Assembly (NCBI RefSeq): GCF_037201975.1
Contig: NZ_CP147520.1
Span: 3,286,001 to 3,350,000 of the forward strand
Reading direction: 5' to 3'
From: Streptomyces sp. TG1A-60
GTDB taxonomy: Bacteria > Actinomycetota > Actinomycetes > Streptomycetales > Streptomycetaceae
DNA length: 64,000 bases
Shown one piece after another: positions 10,690-22,930 of this stretch. A program made the position numbers and the translations under genes. A model generated the notes under the pieces. It was not told the DNA's origin. It saw only the letters and a list, made by a program, of their open reading frames with translations, and did no database searches. The stretch's first letter is position 1. Each line of letters begins with the position of its first letter.

Positions 10690-10729
10690 GACGGGACCCG
10701 GCCCCACGAAAGGGAGGTCGGGTCCCGTC
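10690..10729 (-). terminator. terminator of the nuo operon
   Basis: An 11-bp perfect inverted repeat (10690-10700 with 10719-10729, GACGGGACCCG arm) with an 18-base loop lies 24 bases after the nuoN stop codon, a good place for the end of the nuoA-N transcript. Confidence 0.7.
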
Positions 10730-10753
10730 ACATCGACATGCTCGGGCGGAGCG

Positions 10754-12403
10754 TCAGCGCACGAACACTCCCGCCTGCCCCGCCAGATCCAGGAAGTACT
10801 GCGGCGCGACACCGAGCACCAGCGTGACGGCCACGCCGACCCCGATCGCGGTCATGGTCAGCGGCGACGGCACGGCGACGGTCGGCCCCTCGGGCCGGGG
10901 CTCGCTGAAGAACATGAGCACGATGACGCGGACGTAGAAGAACGCGGCGATCGCCGACGAGATCACACCGACCACGACGATCGCACCCGCGCCGCCCTCC
11001 GCCGCCGCCTTGAACACGGCGAACTTCCCGGCGAACCCGGAGGTCAGCGGAATGCCCGCGAAGGCCAGCAGGAACACCGCGAACACGGCCGCCACCAGGG
11101 GTGATCTGCGCCCGAGCCCGGCCCACTTGGACAGGTGCGTGGCCTCGCCGCCCGCGTCCCGCACGAGGGTCACCACGGCGAACGCGCCGATCGTCACGAA
11201 CGAGTAGGCGCCCAGATAGAACAGCACGGACGAGACGCCGTCGGGCGAGGCCGCGATGACACCGGCGAGGATGAAGCCCGCGTGCGCGATCGACGAGTAG
11301 GCGAGCAGCCGCTTGATGTCGGTCTGGGTGATGGCGACGATCGCGCCGCCCAGCATGGTGACGATGGCGACGGCCCACATGACCGGCCGCCAGTCCCAGC
11401 GCAGACCTGGCAGGACGACGTACAGCAGTCGCAGCAGCGCGCCGAACGCCGCGACCTTCGTGGCCGCCGCCATGAAGCCGGTGACGGGGGTCGGCGCGCC
11501 CTGGTAGACGTCCGGCGTCCACATGTGGAACGGCACCGCGCCCACCTTGAACAGCAGGCCCATGACGACCATCGCGGCGCCGATGAGGAGCAGCGCGTCG
11601 TTGCCCATGGTTTCGGCGAGGGCGGGGTTGAGCTCGCCGACGGTGCCGTCGACGACCTGGGCGATCGTGGCGTACTTCACCGAGCCCGCGTAGCCGTACA
11701 GGAGCGCGATGCCGAAGAGGCTGAAGGCGGAGGCGAAGGCGCCGAGCAGGAAGTACTTGACCGCGGCCTCCTGCGACATGAGCCGCTTGCGGCGGGCCAC
11801 GGCGCACAGCAGGTAGAGGGGAAGGGAGAAGACTTCCAGGGCGACGAACAGGGTCAGCAGGTCGTTGGCCGCCGGGAAGATCAGCATGCCGCCGATCGCG
11901 AAGAGCAGCAGCGGGAAGACCTCGGTGGTGGCGAACCCGGCCTTCACGGCTGCCTTCTCGCTGTCGCTGCCCGGCACGGACGCGGCCTGCGCGGCGAAGG
12001 AGTCGACCCGGTTGCCGTGCGCGGCCGGGTCGAGGCGGCGTTCGGCGAAGGTGAACACGCCGAGGATGCCGGCCAGGAGAATCGTGCCCTGCAGGAACAG
12101 GGCCGGCCCGTCCACGGCGATGGCGCCCATCGCGGCGATACCGGCCTTCGTGGTGGCGTATCCGCCCATCGCGAGGGCGACGACCGCGGCGAAGGCGGCC
12201 GTGAGGGCGACGACCGACAGGAACAGCTGGGCGTGGTAACGGTACTTGCGCGGTACGAGGGCCTCTAGCAGCACCCCGATGATCGCCGCTCCGATCACGA
12301 TCAGAGTGGGCGACAACTGCCCGTATTCGATCTTCGGCGCGTCGATCTTGGTGATCGGCTCGGCCGCGGTTGTCCACAGGCTGTGGACGGCTGATGCGCT
12401 CAC
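10754..12403 (-). CDS. nuoN: NADH-quinone oxidoreductase subunit N
   Basis: 549 aa, about 14 predicted membrane helices. ND2-like antiporter-type subunit of complex I, one of three that carry proton channels in the membrane arm. The conserved lysine-bearing helices of the family ([36 protein letters not shown]) are present. GTG start overlaps the nuoM stop as GTGA, so translation is coupled. Last gene of the operon, followed by a strong hairpin. Confidence 0.95.
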   Translation of the reverse strand: MSASAVHSLWTTAAEPITKIDAPKIEYGQLSPTLIVIGAAIIGVLLEALVPRKYRYHAQLFLSVVALTAAFAAVVALAMGGYATTKAGIAAMGAIAVDGPALFLQGTILLAGILGVFTFAERRLDPAAHGNRVDSFAAQAASVPGSDSEKAAVKAGFATTEVFPLLLFAIGGMLIFPAANDLLTLFVALEVFSLPLYLLCAVARRKRLMSQEAAVKYFLLGAFASAFSLFGIALLYGYAGSVKYATIAQVVDGTVGELNPALAETMGNDALLLIGAAMVVMGLLFKVGAVPFHMWTPDVYQGAPTPVTGFMAAATKVAAFGALLRLLYVVLPGLRWDWRPVMWAVAIVTMLGGAIVAITQTDIKRLLAYSSIAHAGFILAGVIAASPDGVSSVLFYLGAYSFVTIGAFAVVTLVRDAGGEATHLSKWAGLGRRSPLVAAVFAVFLLAFAGIPLTSGFAGKFAVFKAAAEGGAGAIVVVGVISSAIAAFFYVRVIVLMFFSEPRPEGPTVAVPSPLTMTAIGVGVAVTLVLGVAPQYFLDLAGQAGVFVR

Positions 12404-13971
12404 TTGGCCGCCTCCACCTCGGGCTGGGGGTCCTTCTTCTGGACGTCGGACATGGTGTGCTCGATCGCCGGGTTGACGATGTCGGTGACCGGCTTCGGGT
12501 AGACACCCAGGAAGATCAGCAGTACGACCAGCGGGGCGACCACCGCGAGTTCCCGCACCCGCAGGTCGGGCATCCCCTGGACCTCGGCCTTCACCGGGCC
12601 CGTCATCGTCCGCTGGTAGAGGACGAGGGTGTAGAGCGCGGCGAGGACGATGCCGAGGGTGGCGATGATCCCGACCACCGGATACCGCGCGAACGTGCCG
12701 ACCAGGACCAGGAACTCACTGACGAACGGGGCCAGTCCGGGCAGCGACAGGGTCGCGAGACCGCCGATCAGGAACGTGCCGGCCAGCACTGGCGCGACCT
12801 TCTGCACACCGCCGTAGTCGGCGATGAGCCGGGACCCGCGCCGCGAGATCAGGAAGCCCGCCACCAGCATCAGGGCGGCCGTCGAGATGCCGTGGTTGAC
12901 CATGTAGAGCGTCGCGCCCGACTGGCCCTGGCTGGTCATCGCGAAGATGCCCAGGATGATGAAGCCGAAGTGCGAGATCGACGCGTACGCCACCAGTCGC
13001 TTGATGTCCCGCTGTCCGACCGCGAGCAGCGCCCCGTAGATGATGCTGATGAGCGCCAGTACGAGGATCGCGGGCGTCGCCCACTTGCTGGCCTCCGGGA
13101 ACAGCCCGAGGCAGAAGCGGAGCATCGCGAAGGTGCCGACCTTGTCGACGACCGCCGTGATCAGCACGGCGACCGGGGCCGTCGATTCCTGCATGGCGTT
13201 CGGCAGCCAGGTGTGCAGCGGCCACAGGGGCGCCTTCACCGCGAAGGCGAAGAAGAACCCGAGGAACAGCCACCGCTCGGTGCTGGTGGCCATCTCCAGC
13301 GAGCCGTTGGCACGGGCCTCGGTGATCTCCTGGAGCGAGAAGTTCCCGGCGACCACGTACAGGCCGATCACCGCGGCCAGCATGATCAGACCGCCGGCCA
13401 GGTTGTAGAGGAGGAACTTCACGGCCGCGTACGACCGTTGCGTCGACGCCGCCTCCTCACCGTGCTCGTGGGCGCGGTCGCCGAAGCCGCCGATGAGGAA
13501 GTACATCGGGATGAGCATGGCTTCGAAGAAGATGTAGAAGAGGAAGACGTCGGTGGCCGCGAAGGAAATGATCACCATCGCCTCGACGGCCAGGATCAGG
13601 GCGAAGAAGCCCTGCGTGGGCCGCCACCTCTTGTTCCCGGTCTCCAGCGGGTCGGCGTCGTGCCAGCCCGCGAGGACGATGAACGGGATGAGCAGGGCGG
13701 TGAGCGCGATCAGCGCCACCCCGATGCCGTCCACACCCAGTTCGTATCTGACCCCGAAGTCCTTGATCCAGGCGTGGGACTCGGTGAGTTGGTAGCGGTC
13801 GCCGCCCGGGTCGAAGCGGACCAGGACGATCGCGGCGAGCACGAGCGTGGCCAGCGAGACGATCAGCGCCAGCCATTTCGCGGCGTTGTGCCGCGCGGCC
13901 GGTACGGCGGCCGTGGCGATCGCCCCGAGGGCCGGGAGCGCCGCCGTCGCTGTCAGCAGGGGAAAGGACAT
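12400..13971 (-). CDS. nuoM: NADH-quinone oxidoreductase subunit M
   Basis: 523 aa, polytopic ND4-like antiporter subunit of complex I. Landmarks are FYIFFEAMLIPMYFLIG (with the conserved Glu), KAPLWPLHTWLPNAM and RDIKRLVAYASISHFGF. It starts at ATG 13971, five bases after the nuoL stop; the longer frame upstream is out-of-phase nuoL. It overlaps nuoN by 4 bases. Confidence 0.95.
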   Translation of the reverse strand: MSFPLLTATAALPALGAIATAAVPAARHNAAKWLALIVSLATLVLAAIVLVRFDPGGDRYQLTESHAWIKDFGVRYELGVDGIGVALIALTALLIPFIVLAGWHDADPLETGNKRWRPTQGFFALILAVEAMVIISFAATDVFLFYIFFEAMLIPMYFLIGGFGDRAHEHGEEAASTQRSYAAVKFLLYNLAGGLIMLAAVIGLYVVAGNFSLQEITEARANGSLEMATSTERWLFLGFFFAFAVKAPLWPLHTWLPNAMQESTAPVAVLITAVVDKVGTFAMLRFCLGLFPEASKWATPAILVLALISIIYGALLAVGQRDIKRLVAYASISHFGFIILGIFAMTSQGQSGATLYMVNHGISTAALMLVAGFLISRRGSRLIADYGGVQKVAPVLAGTFLIGGLATLSLPGLAPFVSEFLVLVGTFARYPVVGIIATLGIVLAALYTLVLYQRTMTGPVKAEVQGMPDLRVRELAVVAPLVVLLIFLGVYPKPVTDIVNPAIEHTMSDVQKKDPQPEVEAAK

Positions 13972-13976
13972 CGGTA

Positions 13977-15923
13977 TCAGACCGCCCTCATCAGCAGGGT
14001 CGCGGCGATGAGGATCGCAGCGCCGCCGAACATCGAGACCGCGTACGACCGGGCATAGCCGTTCTGGACGCGGCGCAGCCGCCCGGAGAGGCCGCCCATC
14101 GAGGCCGCCGTGCCGTTGACGACACCGTCGACCAGGGTGTGGTCGACGTACACCAGGGAGCGTGTGAGGTGCTCTCCGCCGCGTACGAGGACGACGTGGT
14201 TGAAGTCGTCCTGGAGGAGGTCGCGCCGGGCGGCCCGGGTGAGAAGCGATCCGCGCGGGGCGACGACGGGGACGGGACGGCGCCCGTACTGGAGCCAGGC
14301 GAGGCCGACGCCGATGACCATGACGGCGACCGTGGAGACCGTGACCGTCAGCGCGCTGACCGGCGGGTGCCCGTGCGCGTGGTCGGTGACGGGCTCCAGC
14401 CAGTGGATGAACCGGTCGCCGATGCTGAAGAACGCGCCCCCGAAGACCGATCCGACGGCCAGCACGATCATGGGGATCGTCATGACCTTGGGCGACTCGT
14501 GCGGGTGCGGCTCCGCGTGCGCGCCGTGGTGCTCGGCGGCGGGCTCCACGTCCGGCTCCGCCGGGGAGGCGGTGGGCCGGTTCCGCCAGCGTTCCTCGCC
14601 GAAGAACGTCATCAGCATCACGCGCGTCATGTAGTACGCGGTGATGGCCGCGCCCAGCAGGGCCACGCCGCCGAGGATCCAGCCCTCGGTGCCGCCCTTG
14701 GCGAAGGCCGCTTCGATGATCTTGTCCTTGGAGAAGAAGCCGGACAGGCCGGGGAAGCCGATGATGGCGAGGTAGCCGAGGCCGAAGGTGACGAAGGTGA
14801 CCGGCATGTACTTGCGGAGGCCACCGTACTTGCGCATGTCGACCTCGTCGTTCATGCCGTGCATGACCGAGCCGGCGCCGAGGAACAGGCCGGCCTTGAA
14901 GAAGCCGTGCGTCACCAGGTGCATGATCGCGAAGACGTAGCCGATGGGGCCGAGGCCCGCGGCCAGCACCATGTAGCCGATCTGCGACATCGTCGAGCCG
15001 GCGAGGGCCTTCTTGATGTCGTCCTTGGCGCAACCGACGATCGCACCGAAGAGGAGCGTGACCGCGCCGACCACGGTGGTGACGAGCTGTGCGTCCGGGG
15101 CGGCGTTGAAGATGTCGGCGGAGCGGACGATGAGGTAGACGCCGGCGGTCACCATGGTCGCGGCGTGGATGAGGGCCGAGACCGGGGTCGGGCCCTCCAT
15201 CGCGTCCCCGAGCCAGGACTGCAGCGGCACCTGGGCGGACTTGCCGCAGGCGGCGAGCAGCAGCATCAGGGCGATGGCGGTGAGCTTGCCCTCGCTCGTC
15301 TCACCGGTGGCCTCCAGGACCGGCCCGAAGGCGAAGGTCCCGAAGGTGGTGAACATCAGCATGATGGCGATGGACAGGCCCACGTCGCCGACGCGGTTGA
15401 CCAGGAATGCCTTCTTCGCGGCGGTGGCGGCACTGGGCTTGTGCTGCCAGAAGCCGATCAGCAGGTACGAGGCGAGGCCGACGCCCTCCCAGCCGACGTA
15501 CAGCAGCAGGTAGTTGTCGGCGAGGACGAGCAGCAGCATCGCCGCGAGGAACAGGTTCAGATAGCCGAAGAATCGGCGTCGGCGCTCGTCGTGCTCCATG
15601 TACCCGATCGAGTACACATGGATGAGCGAGCCGACGCCGGTGATCAGCAGGACGAACGTCATCGACAGCTGGTCGAGCTGGAAGGCGATGTCCGCCTGGA
15701 AGCCCTCGACGGGGATCCAGCTGAACAGGTGCTGTCCGATCTCGCGGCGCTCGGCGTCCTTGCCGAGCATGTCGGCGAAGAGGACGACGCCGATGACGAA
15801 GGAGGCGGCGGCGAGGGCCGTGCCGATGAGGTGGCCGGCGGCGTCGAGGCGCCGGCCACCGCACAGCAGGACCGCCGCTCCGAGCAGGGGCGCCGCCACC
15901 AGCAGCGCAATCAGGTTCTCCAC
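13977..15923 (-). CDS. nuoL: NADH-quinone oxidoreductase subunit L
   Basis: 648 aa. ND5-like distal proton-pumping subunit with the long C-terminal lateral helix. Motifs include [50 protein letters not shown] and [19 protein letters not shown] histidine-rich linker ([12 protein letters not shown], near residue 480) separates the last helices. It follows nuoK by 15 bases. Confidence 0.95.
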   Translation of the reverse strand: MENLIALLVAAPLLGAAVLLCGGRRLDAAGHLIGTALAAASFVIGVVLFADMLGKDAERREIGQHLFSWIPVEGFQADIAFQLDQLSMTFVLLITGVGSLIHVYSIGYMEHDERRRRFFGYLNLFLAAMLLLVLADNYLLLYVGWEGVGLASYLLIGFWQHKPSAATAAKKAFLVNRVGDVGLSIAIMLMFTTFGTFAFGPVLEATGETSEGKLTAIALMLLLAACGKSAQVPLQSWLGDAMEGPTPVSALIHAATMVTAGVYLIVRSADIFNAAPDAQLVTTVVGAVTLLFGAIVGCAKDDIKKALAGSTMSQIGYMVLAAGLGPIGYVFAIMHLVTHGFFKAGLFLGAGSVMHGMNDEVDMRKYGGLRKYMPVTFVTFGLGYLAIIGFPGLSGFFSKDKIIEAAFAKGGTEGWILGGVALLGAAITAYYMTRVMLMTFFGEERWRNRPTASPAEPDVEPAAEHHGAHAEPHPHESPKVMTIPMIVLAVGSVFGGAFFSIGDRFIHWLEPVTDHAHGHPPVSALTVTVSTVAVMVIGVGLAWLQYGRRPVPVVAPRGSLLTRAARRDLLQDDFNHVVLVRGGEHLTRSLVYVDHTLVDGVVNGTAASMGGLSGRLRRVQNGYARSYAVSMFGGAAILIAATLLMRAV

Positions 15924-15938
15924 TGTTCTTCCGACCCC

Positions 15939-16238
15939 TTACAGCTTCATCAGGCTGGCGTCGTCGACCGAGGCCGAGTGGCGGGACCGGAACAGCGACA
16001 CGATGATCGCGAGTCCGACCACGACCTCCGCGGCGGCGACGACCATCGTGAAGAAGGCGATGATCTGGCCGTCGAGATTGCCGTGCATCCGGGAGAAGGC
16101 GACCAGGGTGAGGTTGCAGGCGTTGAGCATCAGCTCGACGCACATGAACACCACGATCGCGTTCCGCCTGATCAGTACGCCGGTGGCACCGATCGTGAAC
16201 AGCAGGGCGGCGAGATACAGGTAGTTGACGGGATTCAC
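15939..16238 (-). CDS. nuoK: NADH-quinone oxidoreductase subunit K
   Basis: 99 aa, three membrane helices, ND4L-like. The two conserved membrane glutamates of the family are visible ([11 protein letters not shown] and [11 protein letters not shown]). ATG start overlaps the nuoJ stop by 4 bases (ATGA). Usual length. Confidence 0.95.
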   Translation of the reverse strand: MNPVNYLYLAALLFTIGATGVLIRRNAIVVFMCVELMLNACNLTLVAFSRMHGNLDGQIIAFFTMVVAAAEVVVGLAIIVSLFRSRHSASVDDASLMKL

Positions 16239-17062
16239 TTCGATGCCTCCCCGCTCTTCCCGCTGTTCGAGCGCTCCAGGCGGTCCTCGGCGCGCTGCTC
16301 CAGGGCCTTGAGGTCGTTCAGCGCCTCGGTCGACACGTCACGGATCTGGCCCCGGTCCCGCAGCGTCTTGCTGACGGTCAGCTCGGACGGGGTGCCGTCG
16401 GGCAGCAGACCCGCGATGTCGACCGCGTTGTGCCGGGCGTACACACCGGGAGCCGGCAGGGGCGGCAGGTGCTTGCCCTCGCGTACGCGCTGTTCGGCCA
16501 GCTCGCGCTGGGTCTTGGCGCGTTCGGTGCGCTCGCGGTGGGTGAGGACCATGGCGCCGACGGCGGCCGTGATGAGGAGGGCGCCGGTGAGCTCGAAGGC
16601 GAAGACGTAGTTGGTGAAGATCAGGGCCGCGAGGCCCTCCACGTTGCCGCCCGAGTTGGCCTGGCCCAGGCCGTTGAACTCCGTGATCGCCGCGTTGCCG
16701 ATGCCCGCGGTGAGCAGGATGCCGAAGCCGAGGCCGCAGAGGAGGGCCAGCCAGCGCTGGCCCTTGATGGTCTCCTTCAGGGAGTCCGCCGCGGTGACGC
16801 CGACGAGCATCACCACGAACAGGAACAGCATCATGATCGCGCCGGTGTAGACGACGATCTGCACGATGCCCAGGAAGTAGGCGCCGTTGGCGAGGTAGAA
16901 CACCGCCAGGATGACCATGGTGCCGGCGAGGCAGAGCGCGCTGTGCACGGCCTTCTTCATGAAGACGGTGCACAGGGCGCCGATCACCGCGATCGTTCCG
17001 AGCACCCAGAACTGGAAGGCCTCACCGGTGGAGGTGGTGTAGGCGGCGAGCTGCTGCGTCAT
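16235..17062 (-). CDS. nuoJ: NADH-quinone oxidoreductase subunit J
   Basis: 275 aa, ND6-like, five membrane helices in the first ~190 residues ([14 protein letters not shown] is the conserved core helix), then a charged cytoplasmic tail of about 85 residues rich in Arg/Glu, a usual actinobacterial extension. ATG at 17062 overlaps the nuoI stop (ATGA). Confidence 0.94.
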   Translation of the reverse strand: MTQQLAAYTTSTGEAFQFWVLGTIAVIGALCTVFMKKAVHSALCLAGTMVILAVFYLANGAYFLGIVQIVVYTGAIMMLFLFVVMLVGVTAADSLKETIKGQRWLALLCGLGFGILLTAGIGNAAITEFNGLGQANSGGNVEGLAALIFTNYVFAFELTGALLITAAVGAMVLTHRERTERAKTQRELAEQRVREGKHLPPLPAPGVYARHNAVDIAGLLPDGTPSELTVSKTLRDRGQIRDVSTEALNDLKALEQRAEDRLERSNSGKSGEASK

Positions 17063-17700
17063 CGGCGGATCACCTTCTCCGACGCCGGCTCGCCCTCGCC
17101 GAAGGTGGAGGCGGCCTCCTGGGGCGCCTCGCCCTTGGAGAGGGCCACTTGGGGCTCCGTGCCGGGCGCGGCCTCGGTGACCAGGCCCCGGTAGTAGTCC
17201 TGCTCGTCGGTGCCCGGGTAGATGGCGTGGGGTGTGTCGACCATGCCCTCCTCCAGGCCTGCGAGCAGCTGCTCCTTGGTGTAGATGAGGTTGGCGCGGC
17301 TGGAGTCGGCCAGCTCGAACTCGTTGGTCATCGTCAGCGCGCGCGTGGGGCACGCCTCGATGCACAGGCCGCACAGGATGCAGCGGGCGTAGTTGATCTG
17401 GTAGACGCGGCCGTACCGCTCGCCCGGTGAGTAGCGCTCCTCGTCGGTGTTGTCCGCGCCCTCCACGTAGATCGCGTCGGCGGGACACGCCCAGGCGCAC
17501 AGCTCGCAGCCGACGCACTTCTCCAGGCCGTCCGGATGGCGGTTGAGCTGGTGCCGACCGTGGAACCGCGGGGCCGTGGTCTTCTGCTGCTCCGGATACT
17601 GCTCGGTCAGCCGCTTCTTGAACATGGCCTTGAAGGTCACGCCGAAGCCGGCGACGGGGTTCTGGAAACCCTGCTTGTTCTCTTTCGGCTCCTCAGCCAT
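17059..17700 (-). CDS. nuoI: NADH-quinone oxidoreductase subunit I
   Basis: 213 aa peripheral ferredoxin-like subunit holding clusters N6a and N6b: two 4Fe-4S motifs, [12 protein letters not shown] and [12 protein letters not shown]. The C-terminal 70 residues are an actinobacterial-type tail. I chose the ATG at 17700 ([10 protein letters not shown]), which overlaps nuoH by 8 bases, over in-frame starts upstream because it gives the expected N-terminus. Confidence 0.94.
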   Translation of the reverse strand: MAEEPKENKQGFQNPVAGFGVTFKAMFKKRLTEQYPEQQKTTAPRFHGRHQLNRHPDGLEKCVGCELCAWACPADAIYVEGADNTDEERYSPGERYGRVYQINYARCILCGLCIEACPTRALTMTNEFELADSSRANLIYTKEQLLAGLEEGMVDTPHAIYPGTDEQDYYRGLVTEAAPGTEPQVALSKGEAPQEAASTFGEGEPASEKVIRR

Positions 17701-19054
17701 CGGACGCCTCCCTCCCATTCGAAGATCCGTCACTGTCAGTATCGGACCCACCACTGACAATCAGCTCCCGCTCTCGGCGCGGACGCCTGCGCGGCACCGG
17801 CGGGAGGGTCTGTCCGGGCAGGGGCGGTACCGGGAATCCGCCGGCCATCGGGTCGAAGGCGGCCGGTTCGGCAAGCTCTTCCGGTGGCTCGCGCCGGTCG
17901 CGGAAGAAGTCCGCGACGAACGAGAGCAACAGCAGGGCGAGGACGGCTCCGCCGACGTAGAGCGCGATCTCGGAGAACGCGTAGTTCTCGTTCCGGAGCA
18001 TGCGCACGGTCGCGACGAGCATCAGCCAGGTCACCGAGACCGGGATGAGAACCTTCCAGCCGAGCTTCATCAGCTGGTCGTAGCGGACCCGTGGGAGCGT
18101 GCCGCGCAGCCAGATGAAGAAGAAGACCAGCAGCTGGAGCTTGACGACGAACCAGAGCATCGGCCACCAGCCGTGGTTCGCGCCCTCCCAGAAGGTGCTG
18201 ATGGGCCAGGGGGCTCGCCAGCCGCCGAGGAACAGCGTCACCGCGATCATCGACACGGTGACCATGTGGATGTACTCGGCGAGCATGAACATCGCGAACT
18301 TGATGGAGCTGTACTCGGTGTTGAAGCCGCCGACCAGGTCGCCCTCGGACTCCGGCATGTCGAAGGGGGCCCGGCTGGACTCGCCCACCATCGTCACCAT
18401 GTAGATCAGGAACGAGACCGGCAGCAGCAGGACGTACCAGCGTTCCTGCTGGGCTCCGACGATCGCCGAGGTCGACATCGACCCGGAGTAGAGGAACACC
18501 GAGGCGAAGGCCACGCCCATGGCGATCTCGTACGAGATGATCTGGGCGCACGAGCGGATGCCCCCGAGCAGCGGGTACGTCGACCCGGAGGACCAGCCGC
18601 CCAGGACGAACCCGTACACCCCGAGGGAGCCGATGGCGAGGATGTAGAGCATCGCGATCGGCAGGTCGGTGAGCTGCATCGTGGTGCGCTGGCCGAAGAT
18701 CGAGATCTCGTTGCCGGCCGGGCCGAAGGGGATCACCGCGATGGCCATGAAGGCCGGGATGGCCGCGAGGATCGGCGCGAGGACGTAGACGACCTTGTCC
18801 GCGCGTTTGACGATGACGTCTTCCTTGAGCATCAGCTTGACGCCGTCGGCGAGCGACTGGAGCATGCCCCAGGGGCCGTGCCGGTTGGGGCCGATGCGCA
18901 ACTGCATCCAGGCGACGACCTTGCGTTCCCACACGATGGAGAACAGCACGGTCAGCATCAGGAAGGCGAAGCAGAACACCGCCTTGACGACGACCAGCCA
19001 CCAGGGGTCGCGGCCGAACATCGAGAGGTCTTCCGCGGCGAGGTACAAGCTCAT
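17693..19054 (-). CDS. nuoH: NADH-quinone oxidoreductase subunit H
   Basis: 453 aa, ND1-like membrane subunit that forms the quinone-access channel next to NuoB/NuoD. Landmarks are [24 protein letters not shown] and [19 protein letters not shown], all at the quinone site. The C-terminal ~50 residues are a hydrophilic tail rich in Pro, Arg, Ser and Asp. ATG start overlaps the nuoG stop (ATGA). Confidence 0.95.
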   Translation of the reverse strand: MSLYLAAEDLSMFGRDPWWLVVVKAVFCFAFLMLTVLFSIVWERKVVAWMQLRIGPNRHGPWGMLQSLADGVKLMLKEDVIVKRADKVVYVLAPILAAIPAFMAIAVIPFGPAGNEISIFGQRTTMQLTDLPIAMLYILAIGSLGVYGFVLGGWSSGSTYPLLGGIRSCAQIISYEIAMGVAFASVFLYSGSMSTSAIVGAQQERWYVLLLPVSFLIYMVTMVGESSRAPFDMPESEGDLVGGFNTEYSSIKFAMFMLAEYIHMVTVSMIAVTLFLGGWRAPWPISTFWEGANHGWWPMLWFVVKLQLLVFFFIWLRGTLPRVRYDQLMKLGWKVLIPVSVTWLMLVATVRMLRNENYAFSEIALYVGGAVLALLLLSFVADFFRDRREPPEELAEPAAFDPMAGGFPVPPLPGQTLPPVPRRRPRRERELIVSGGSDTDSDGSSNGREASDG

Positions 19055-21579
19055 GCCTCCACCTCCTCGGGGGACTCGGCGGCGAGCGTCGCGGGGCCGA
19101 TACGGACGAGTGCGCCGGGCAGCGCCCCGGTGTCGGAGGCGACGCCCGAGCCGGTGGAGTTCAGCGGCAGCCAGACGACGCGGTCGGGCATCTCAGTGAT
19201 CTGCAGCGGGAGCTCGACGACTCCCGCGGGGCCGGTGACGGCGAGGAGATCACCGGTCTTGACCCCCGCCTCGGCGGCCGTGGCGAGTGACACGCGCGCG
19301 CGTGCGGCGTGCCGCGTCCCGGCGAGCGCCTCGTCGCCGTCCTGGAGGCGGCCCTGGTCGAGGAGCAGCCGGTGTCCGGCCAGTACGGCCTCCCCGGCGG
19401 CCGGCCTCGGCAGCACGGTCCCGGTCTCCAGCGGCTCACCCGCCTTCGGCCCGTCCCACGCCCCGAGCCGGTCCAGCTCCGCGCGCGTGGTACGCAGATC
19501 GGGCAGCCCCAGGTGCACGTCCATGGCGTCGGCCAGCATCTGGAGCACCCGCCCGTCGGTGGGTGCCACCCTGCGGGTCATCTGGTCGGGCTTCAGCGCG
19601 GCCTCGAACATCCGCACGCGGCCTTCCCAGTTGACGAAGGTGCCGGTCTTCTCGGCGACCGCGGCGACCGGAAGGACGACGTCGGCGCGCTCGGTGACCT
19701 CGCTGGGCCGCAGCTCCAGCGACACCAGGAAGCCCACCGCGGACAGTGCCTCACGGGCGCGTGCCGGATCGGGCAGATCGGCGACCTCCACACCCGCCAC
19801 CACCAGGGCCCCGAGCTCTCCGGTGGCGGCGGCCTCGACGATCTGCCCGGTGTCCCGGCCGTACCTCGTGGGGAGTGCGGCGACGCCCCAGGCGGCGGCG
19901 ACCTCCTCACGCGCGCGCGGGTCGGTGGCCGGACGCCCGCCCGGCAGCACCGAGGGCAGAGCACCCGCCTCGACGGCGGCGCGCTCCCCGGCCCGGCGCG
20001 GGATCCACACCAGCTGCGCGCCGGTCAGGGACGCGGTCCGTACGGCGGCGGTGAACCCGCCCGCCACGGCCGCGAGCCGCTCTCCGACGACGATCACGGC
20101 GCCCTCGGCGCGCAGCGCCTCCGAGGCCTTGGTGCCGTCCTCGTCCAGGCCGAATCCGCTGGCGAGGGCGTCCAGCCACTCGGTCTCGGTGCCGGGCGCG
20201 GCGGGCAGCAGCGTCCCGCCGGCCTTCTCCAGACCCCTGGTGGCGTGGGTGGCCAGCGAGAACACCTGCTGCTTGTGCTTGCGCCAGGCCTTGCGCAGCC
20301 TCAGGAAGACGCCGGGCGCCTCCTCCTCCGCCTCGAACCCGACCAGCAGGACCGCGGGCGCCTTCTCCAGGGAGGCGTTCGTGACGCCCGTACCGTCGAG
20401 GTCGCGTCCACGGCCGGCGACCCGGGCGGCCAGGAAGTCGGCCTCCTCGCCGCTGTGCAGGCGCGCGCGGAAGTCGATGTCGTTCGTGTCGAGGGCCACG
20501 CGCGCGAACTTGCTGTACGCGTAGGCGTCCTCGACGGTGAGCCGGCCTCCGGTCAGGACACCGGCCCGGCCGCGCGCGGCGAGGAGCCCCTGGGCGGCGG
20601 CCTCCAGGGCCTCCGGCCAGGACGCGGGCTCCAGGACGCCCTCCGCGTTGCGGACGAGCGGGGTGGTCAGCCGGTCCGGCCGCTGCGCGTAACGGAACGC
20701 GAACCGCCCCTTGTCGCAGATCCACTCCTCGTTGACGTCGGGGTCGTCGGCGGCGAGCCGCCGCATGACCTTGCCGCGCCGGTGGTCGGTACGCGTGGCG
20801 CAGCCGCCGGAGCAGTGCTCGCAGACGGACGGCGAGGAGACGAGGTCGAAGGGGCGGGAGCGGAATCGGTACGCCGCCGAGGTCAGCGCACCCACCGGGC
20901 AGATCTGGATGGTGTTCCCGGAGAAGTACGACTCGAAGGGGTCGCCCTCGCCGGTGCCGACCTGCTGGAGCGCGCCCCGCTCGATCAGCTCGATCATCGG
21001 GTCGCCCGCGACCTGGTTGGAGAACCGGGTGCAGCGGGCGCACAGCACGCACCGCTCGCGGTCGAGCAGCACCTGTGTGGAGATCGGTACGGGCTTCTCG
21101 TACGTGCGCTTCCTGCCTTCGAAGCGGGACTCGGAGTGGCCGTGCGACATGGCCTGGTTCTGCAGCGGGCACTCGCCGCCCTTGTCGCAGACCGGGCAGT
21201 CCAGCGGGTGGTTGATGAGCAGGAGCTCCATCACACCCTTCTGGGCCTTCTCGGCGACCGGGGAGGTGAGGTGGGTCTTGACCACCATCCCGTCCGTACA
21301 GGTGATCGTGCAGGAGGCCATGGGCTTGCGCTGGCCCTCGACCTCGACGATGCACTGGCGGCAGGCGCCGGCCGGGTCGAGCAGGGGGTGGTCGCAGAAC
21401 CGGGGGATCTCGATGCCGAGTTGCTCGGCGGCCCGGATGACCAGGGTGCCCTTGGGCACGCTGATGTCGACGCCGTCGATCTCGAGCGAGACGAGATCTT
21501 CCGGCGGGACCGCCGCCTCCCCGCCCCCGGAGGGGCGCCGGCCCGCGGCGGAGCCGCTGGTGGATGGCAGTACGGTCAT
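19051..21579 (-). CDS. nuoG: NADH-quinone oxidoreductase subunit G
   Basis: 842 aa. Electron-wire subunit of the NADH module. The N-terminus has a ferredoxin-like 2Fe-2S site ([15 protein letters not shown]), the His/Cys cluster region ([14 protein letters not shown]), a 4Fe-4S pair (CVLCARC and later CPVGA) and a molybdopterin-type domain with CEHCSGGC. The rest is the molybdopterin-oxidoreductase-like body without cofactor. ATG start overlaps the nuoF stop as ATGA. Confidence 0.94.
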   Translation of the reverse strand: MTVLPSTSGSAAGRRPSGGGEAAVPPEDLVSLEIDGVDISVPKGTLVIRAAEQLGIEIPRFCDHPLLDPAGACRQCIVEVEGQRKPMASCTITCTDGMVVKTHLTSPVAEKAQKGVMELLLINHPLDCPVCDKGGECPLQNQAMSHGHSESRFEGRKRTYEKPVPISTQVLLDRERCVLCARCTRFSNQVAGDPMIELIERGALQQVGTGEGDPFESYFSGNTIQICPVGALTSAAYRFRSRPFDLVSSPSVCEHCSGGCATRTDHRRGKVMRRLAADDPDVNEEWICDKGRFAFRYAQRPDRLTTPLVRNAEGVLEPASWPEALEAAAQGLLAARGRAGVLTGGRLTVEDAYAYSKFARVALDTNDIDFRARLHSGEEADFLAARVAGRGRDLDGTGVTNASLEKAPAVLLVGFEAEEEAPGVFLRLRKAWRKHKQQVFSLATHATRGLEKAGGTLLPAAPGTETEWLDALASGFGLDEDGTKASEALRAEGAVIVVGERLAAVAGGFTAAVRTASLTGAQLVWIPRRAGERAAVEAGALPSVLPGGRPATDPRAREEVAAAWGVAALPTRYGRDTGQIVEAAATGELGALVVAGVEVADLPDPARAREALSAVGFLVSLELRPSEVTERADVVLPVAAVAEKTGTFVNWEGRVRMFEAALKPDQMTRRVAPTDGRVLQMLADAMDVHLGLPDLRTTRAELDRLGAWDGPKAGEPLETGTVLPRPAAGEAVLAGHRLLLDQGRLQDGDEALAGTRHAARARVSLATAAEAGVKTGDLLAVTGPAGVVELPLQITEMPDRVVWLPLNSTGSGVASDTGALPGALVRIGPATLAAESPEEVEA

Positions 21580-22930
21580 GCGTTCACCTCCGCGTGCTTG
21601 TCCTTGTCGGCCCAGGCGGTCGACTTGGCCGGGTCGAAGGGGCAGCCCCGGCCCGTGATGTGGTCCTCGTACTCCGCGCGGAAGTACTTGAGGGAGGAGA
21701 AGATCGGCGAGGCGGCGCCGTCGCCGAGGGCGCAGAAGGACTTGCCGTTGATGTTGTCGGCGATGTCGTTCAGCTTGTCGAGATCGCTCATGACGCCCTT
21801 GCCGGCCTCGATGTCGCGCAACAACTGGACCAGCCAGTAGGTGCCTTCGCGGCACGGTGTGCACTTGCCGCAGGACTCGTGGGCGTAGAACTCGGTCCAG
21901 CGGGTCACGGCCCGCACGACGCAGGTGGTCTCGTCGAAGCACTGGAGTGCTTTCGTGCCGAGCATGGAACCCGCGGCGCCCACTCCTTCGTAGTCAAGAG
22001 GGACGTCGAGATGCTCGTCGGTGAACATCGGGGTCGAGGAGCCGCCCGGCGTCCAGAACTTGAGGCGGTGTCCCGGGCGCATTCCGCCGCTCATCTCCAG
22101 GAGTTGACGGAGTGTGATGCCGAGCGGCGCCTCGTACTGGCCGGGGCTGGCGACATGGCCGCTGAGCGAGTAGAGCGTGAAGCCGGGAGACTTCTCGCTG
22201 CCCATCGACCTGAACCATTCCTTGCCCTTGTGCAGGATGGCGGGAACCGACGCGATCGACTCGACGTTATTCACCACAGTCGGACAGGCGTAGAGGCCTT
22301 CCACGGCGGGGAAGGGGGACGCAGCCGCGGTTGACCACGGCGGCCTTCGAGCGAGTCGAGCAGTGCGGTCTCCTCACCACAGATGTACGCGCCCGCGCCC
22401 GCGTGCACGGTGAGGTCGAGGTCGAGTCCGCTGCCCATGATGTTCTCGCCGAGGTAGCCCGCCGCGTAGGCCTCACGCACGGCCTCGTGCAACCGCCGCA
22501 ACACGGGGACGACTTCACCACGCAGATAGATGAAGGCATGCGAAGACCTGATGGCATGGCACGCGATGACCATGCCCTCGATGAGGCTGTGCGGGTTCGC
22601 GAAGAGGAGCGGAATGTCCTTGCACGTTCCGGGCTCCGACTCGTCGGCGTTGACAACTAGATAGTGTGGTTTTCCATCACCCTGGGGAATGAACTGCCAT
22701 TTCATGCCGGTGGGGAATCCCGCGCCGCCACGGCCGCGCAGCCCGGACTCCTTGACGTACGCGATGACGTCGTCCGGTGACATGGCCAGCGCCTTGCGCA
22801 GCCCCTCGTACCCCTCGTGCCGTCGGTAGACGTCCAGCGACCACGACTTGTCCTCGTCCCAGAAGGCCGACAGCACGGGTGCGAGCAGCTTCTCCGGGCT
22901 GGTGCCCTTCATCTCGGGTGCCAACGTCAT
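21576..22930 (-). pseudogene. nuoF: NADH-quinone oxidoreductase subunit F, split by a one-base frameshift
   Basis: NADH/FMN-binding subunit of complex I. The first part (22930 to about 22318) has [14 protein letters not shown] for [15 protein letters not shown] for NADH and [13 protein letters not shown]. The second (from about 22313 to 21576) resumes with [18 protein letters not shown] and ends with the 4Fe-4S motif CGKCTPC. The two halves are in different frames: a run of five C on the coding strand (G at 22314-22318) would need a sixth to read [11 protein letters not shown]. Restored length is 451 aa, usual for the family. As printed, translation stops about 15 codons after the shift. A base-calling error in the homopolymer is as likely as a true mutation. 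The start is the GTGATG following GGAGGGGGA. Confidence 0.9.

Noticed and set aside
12370..16610. Very long plus-strand frames (over 500 and 800 codons) opposite nuoM, nuoL and nuoK
   Set aside because: Asp/Glu/Arg-rich composition without hydrophobic core is the usual shadow of membrane protein genes in high-GC DNA.
17543..21840. Frames of over 800 codons opposite nuoG, nuoH and nuoI
   Set aside because: Complex I subunits with all cofactor motifs occupy the other strand; these frames show no recognisable domain.
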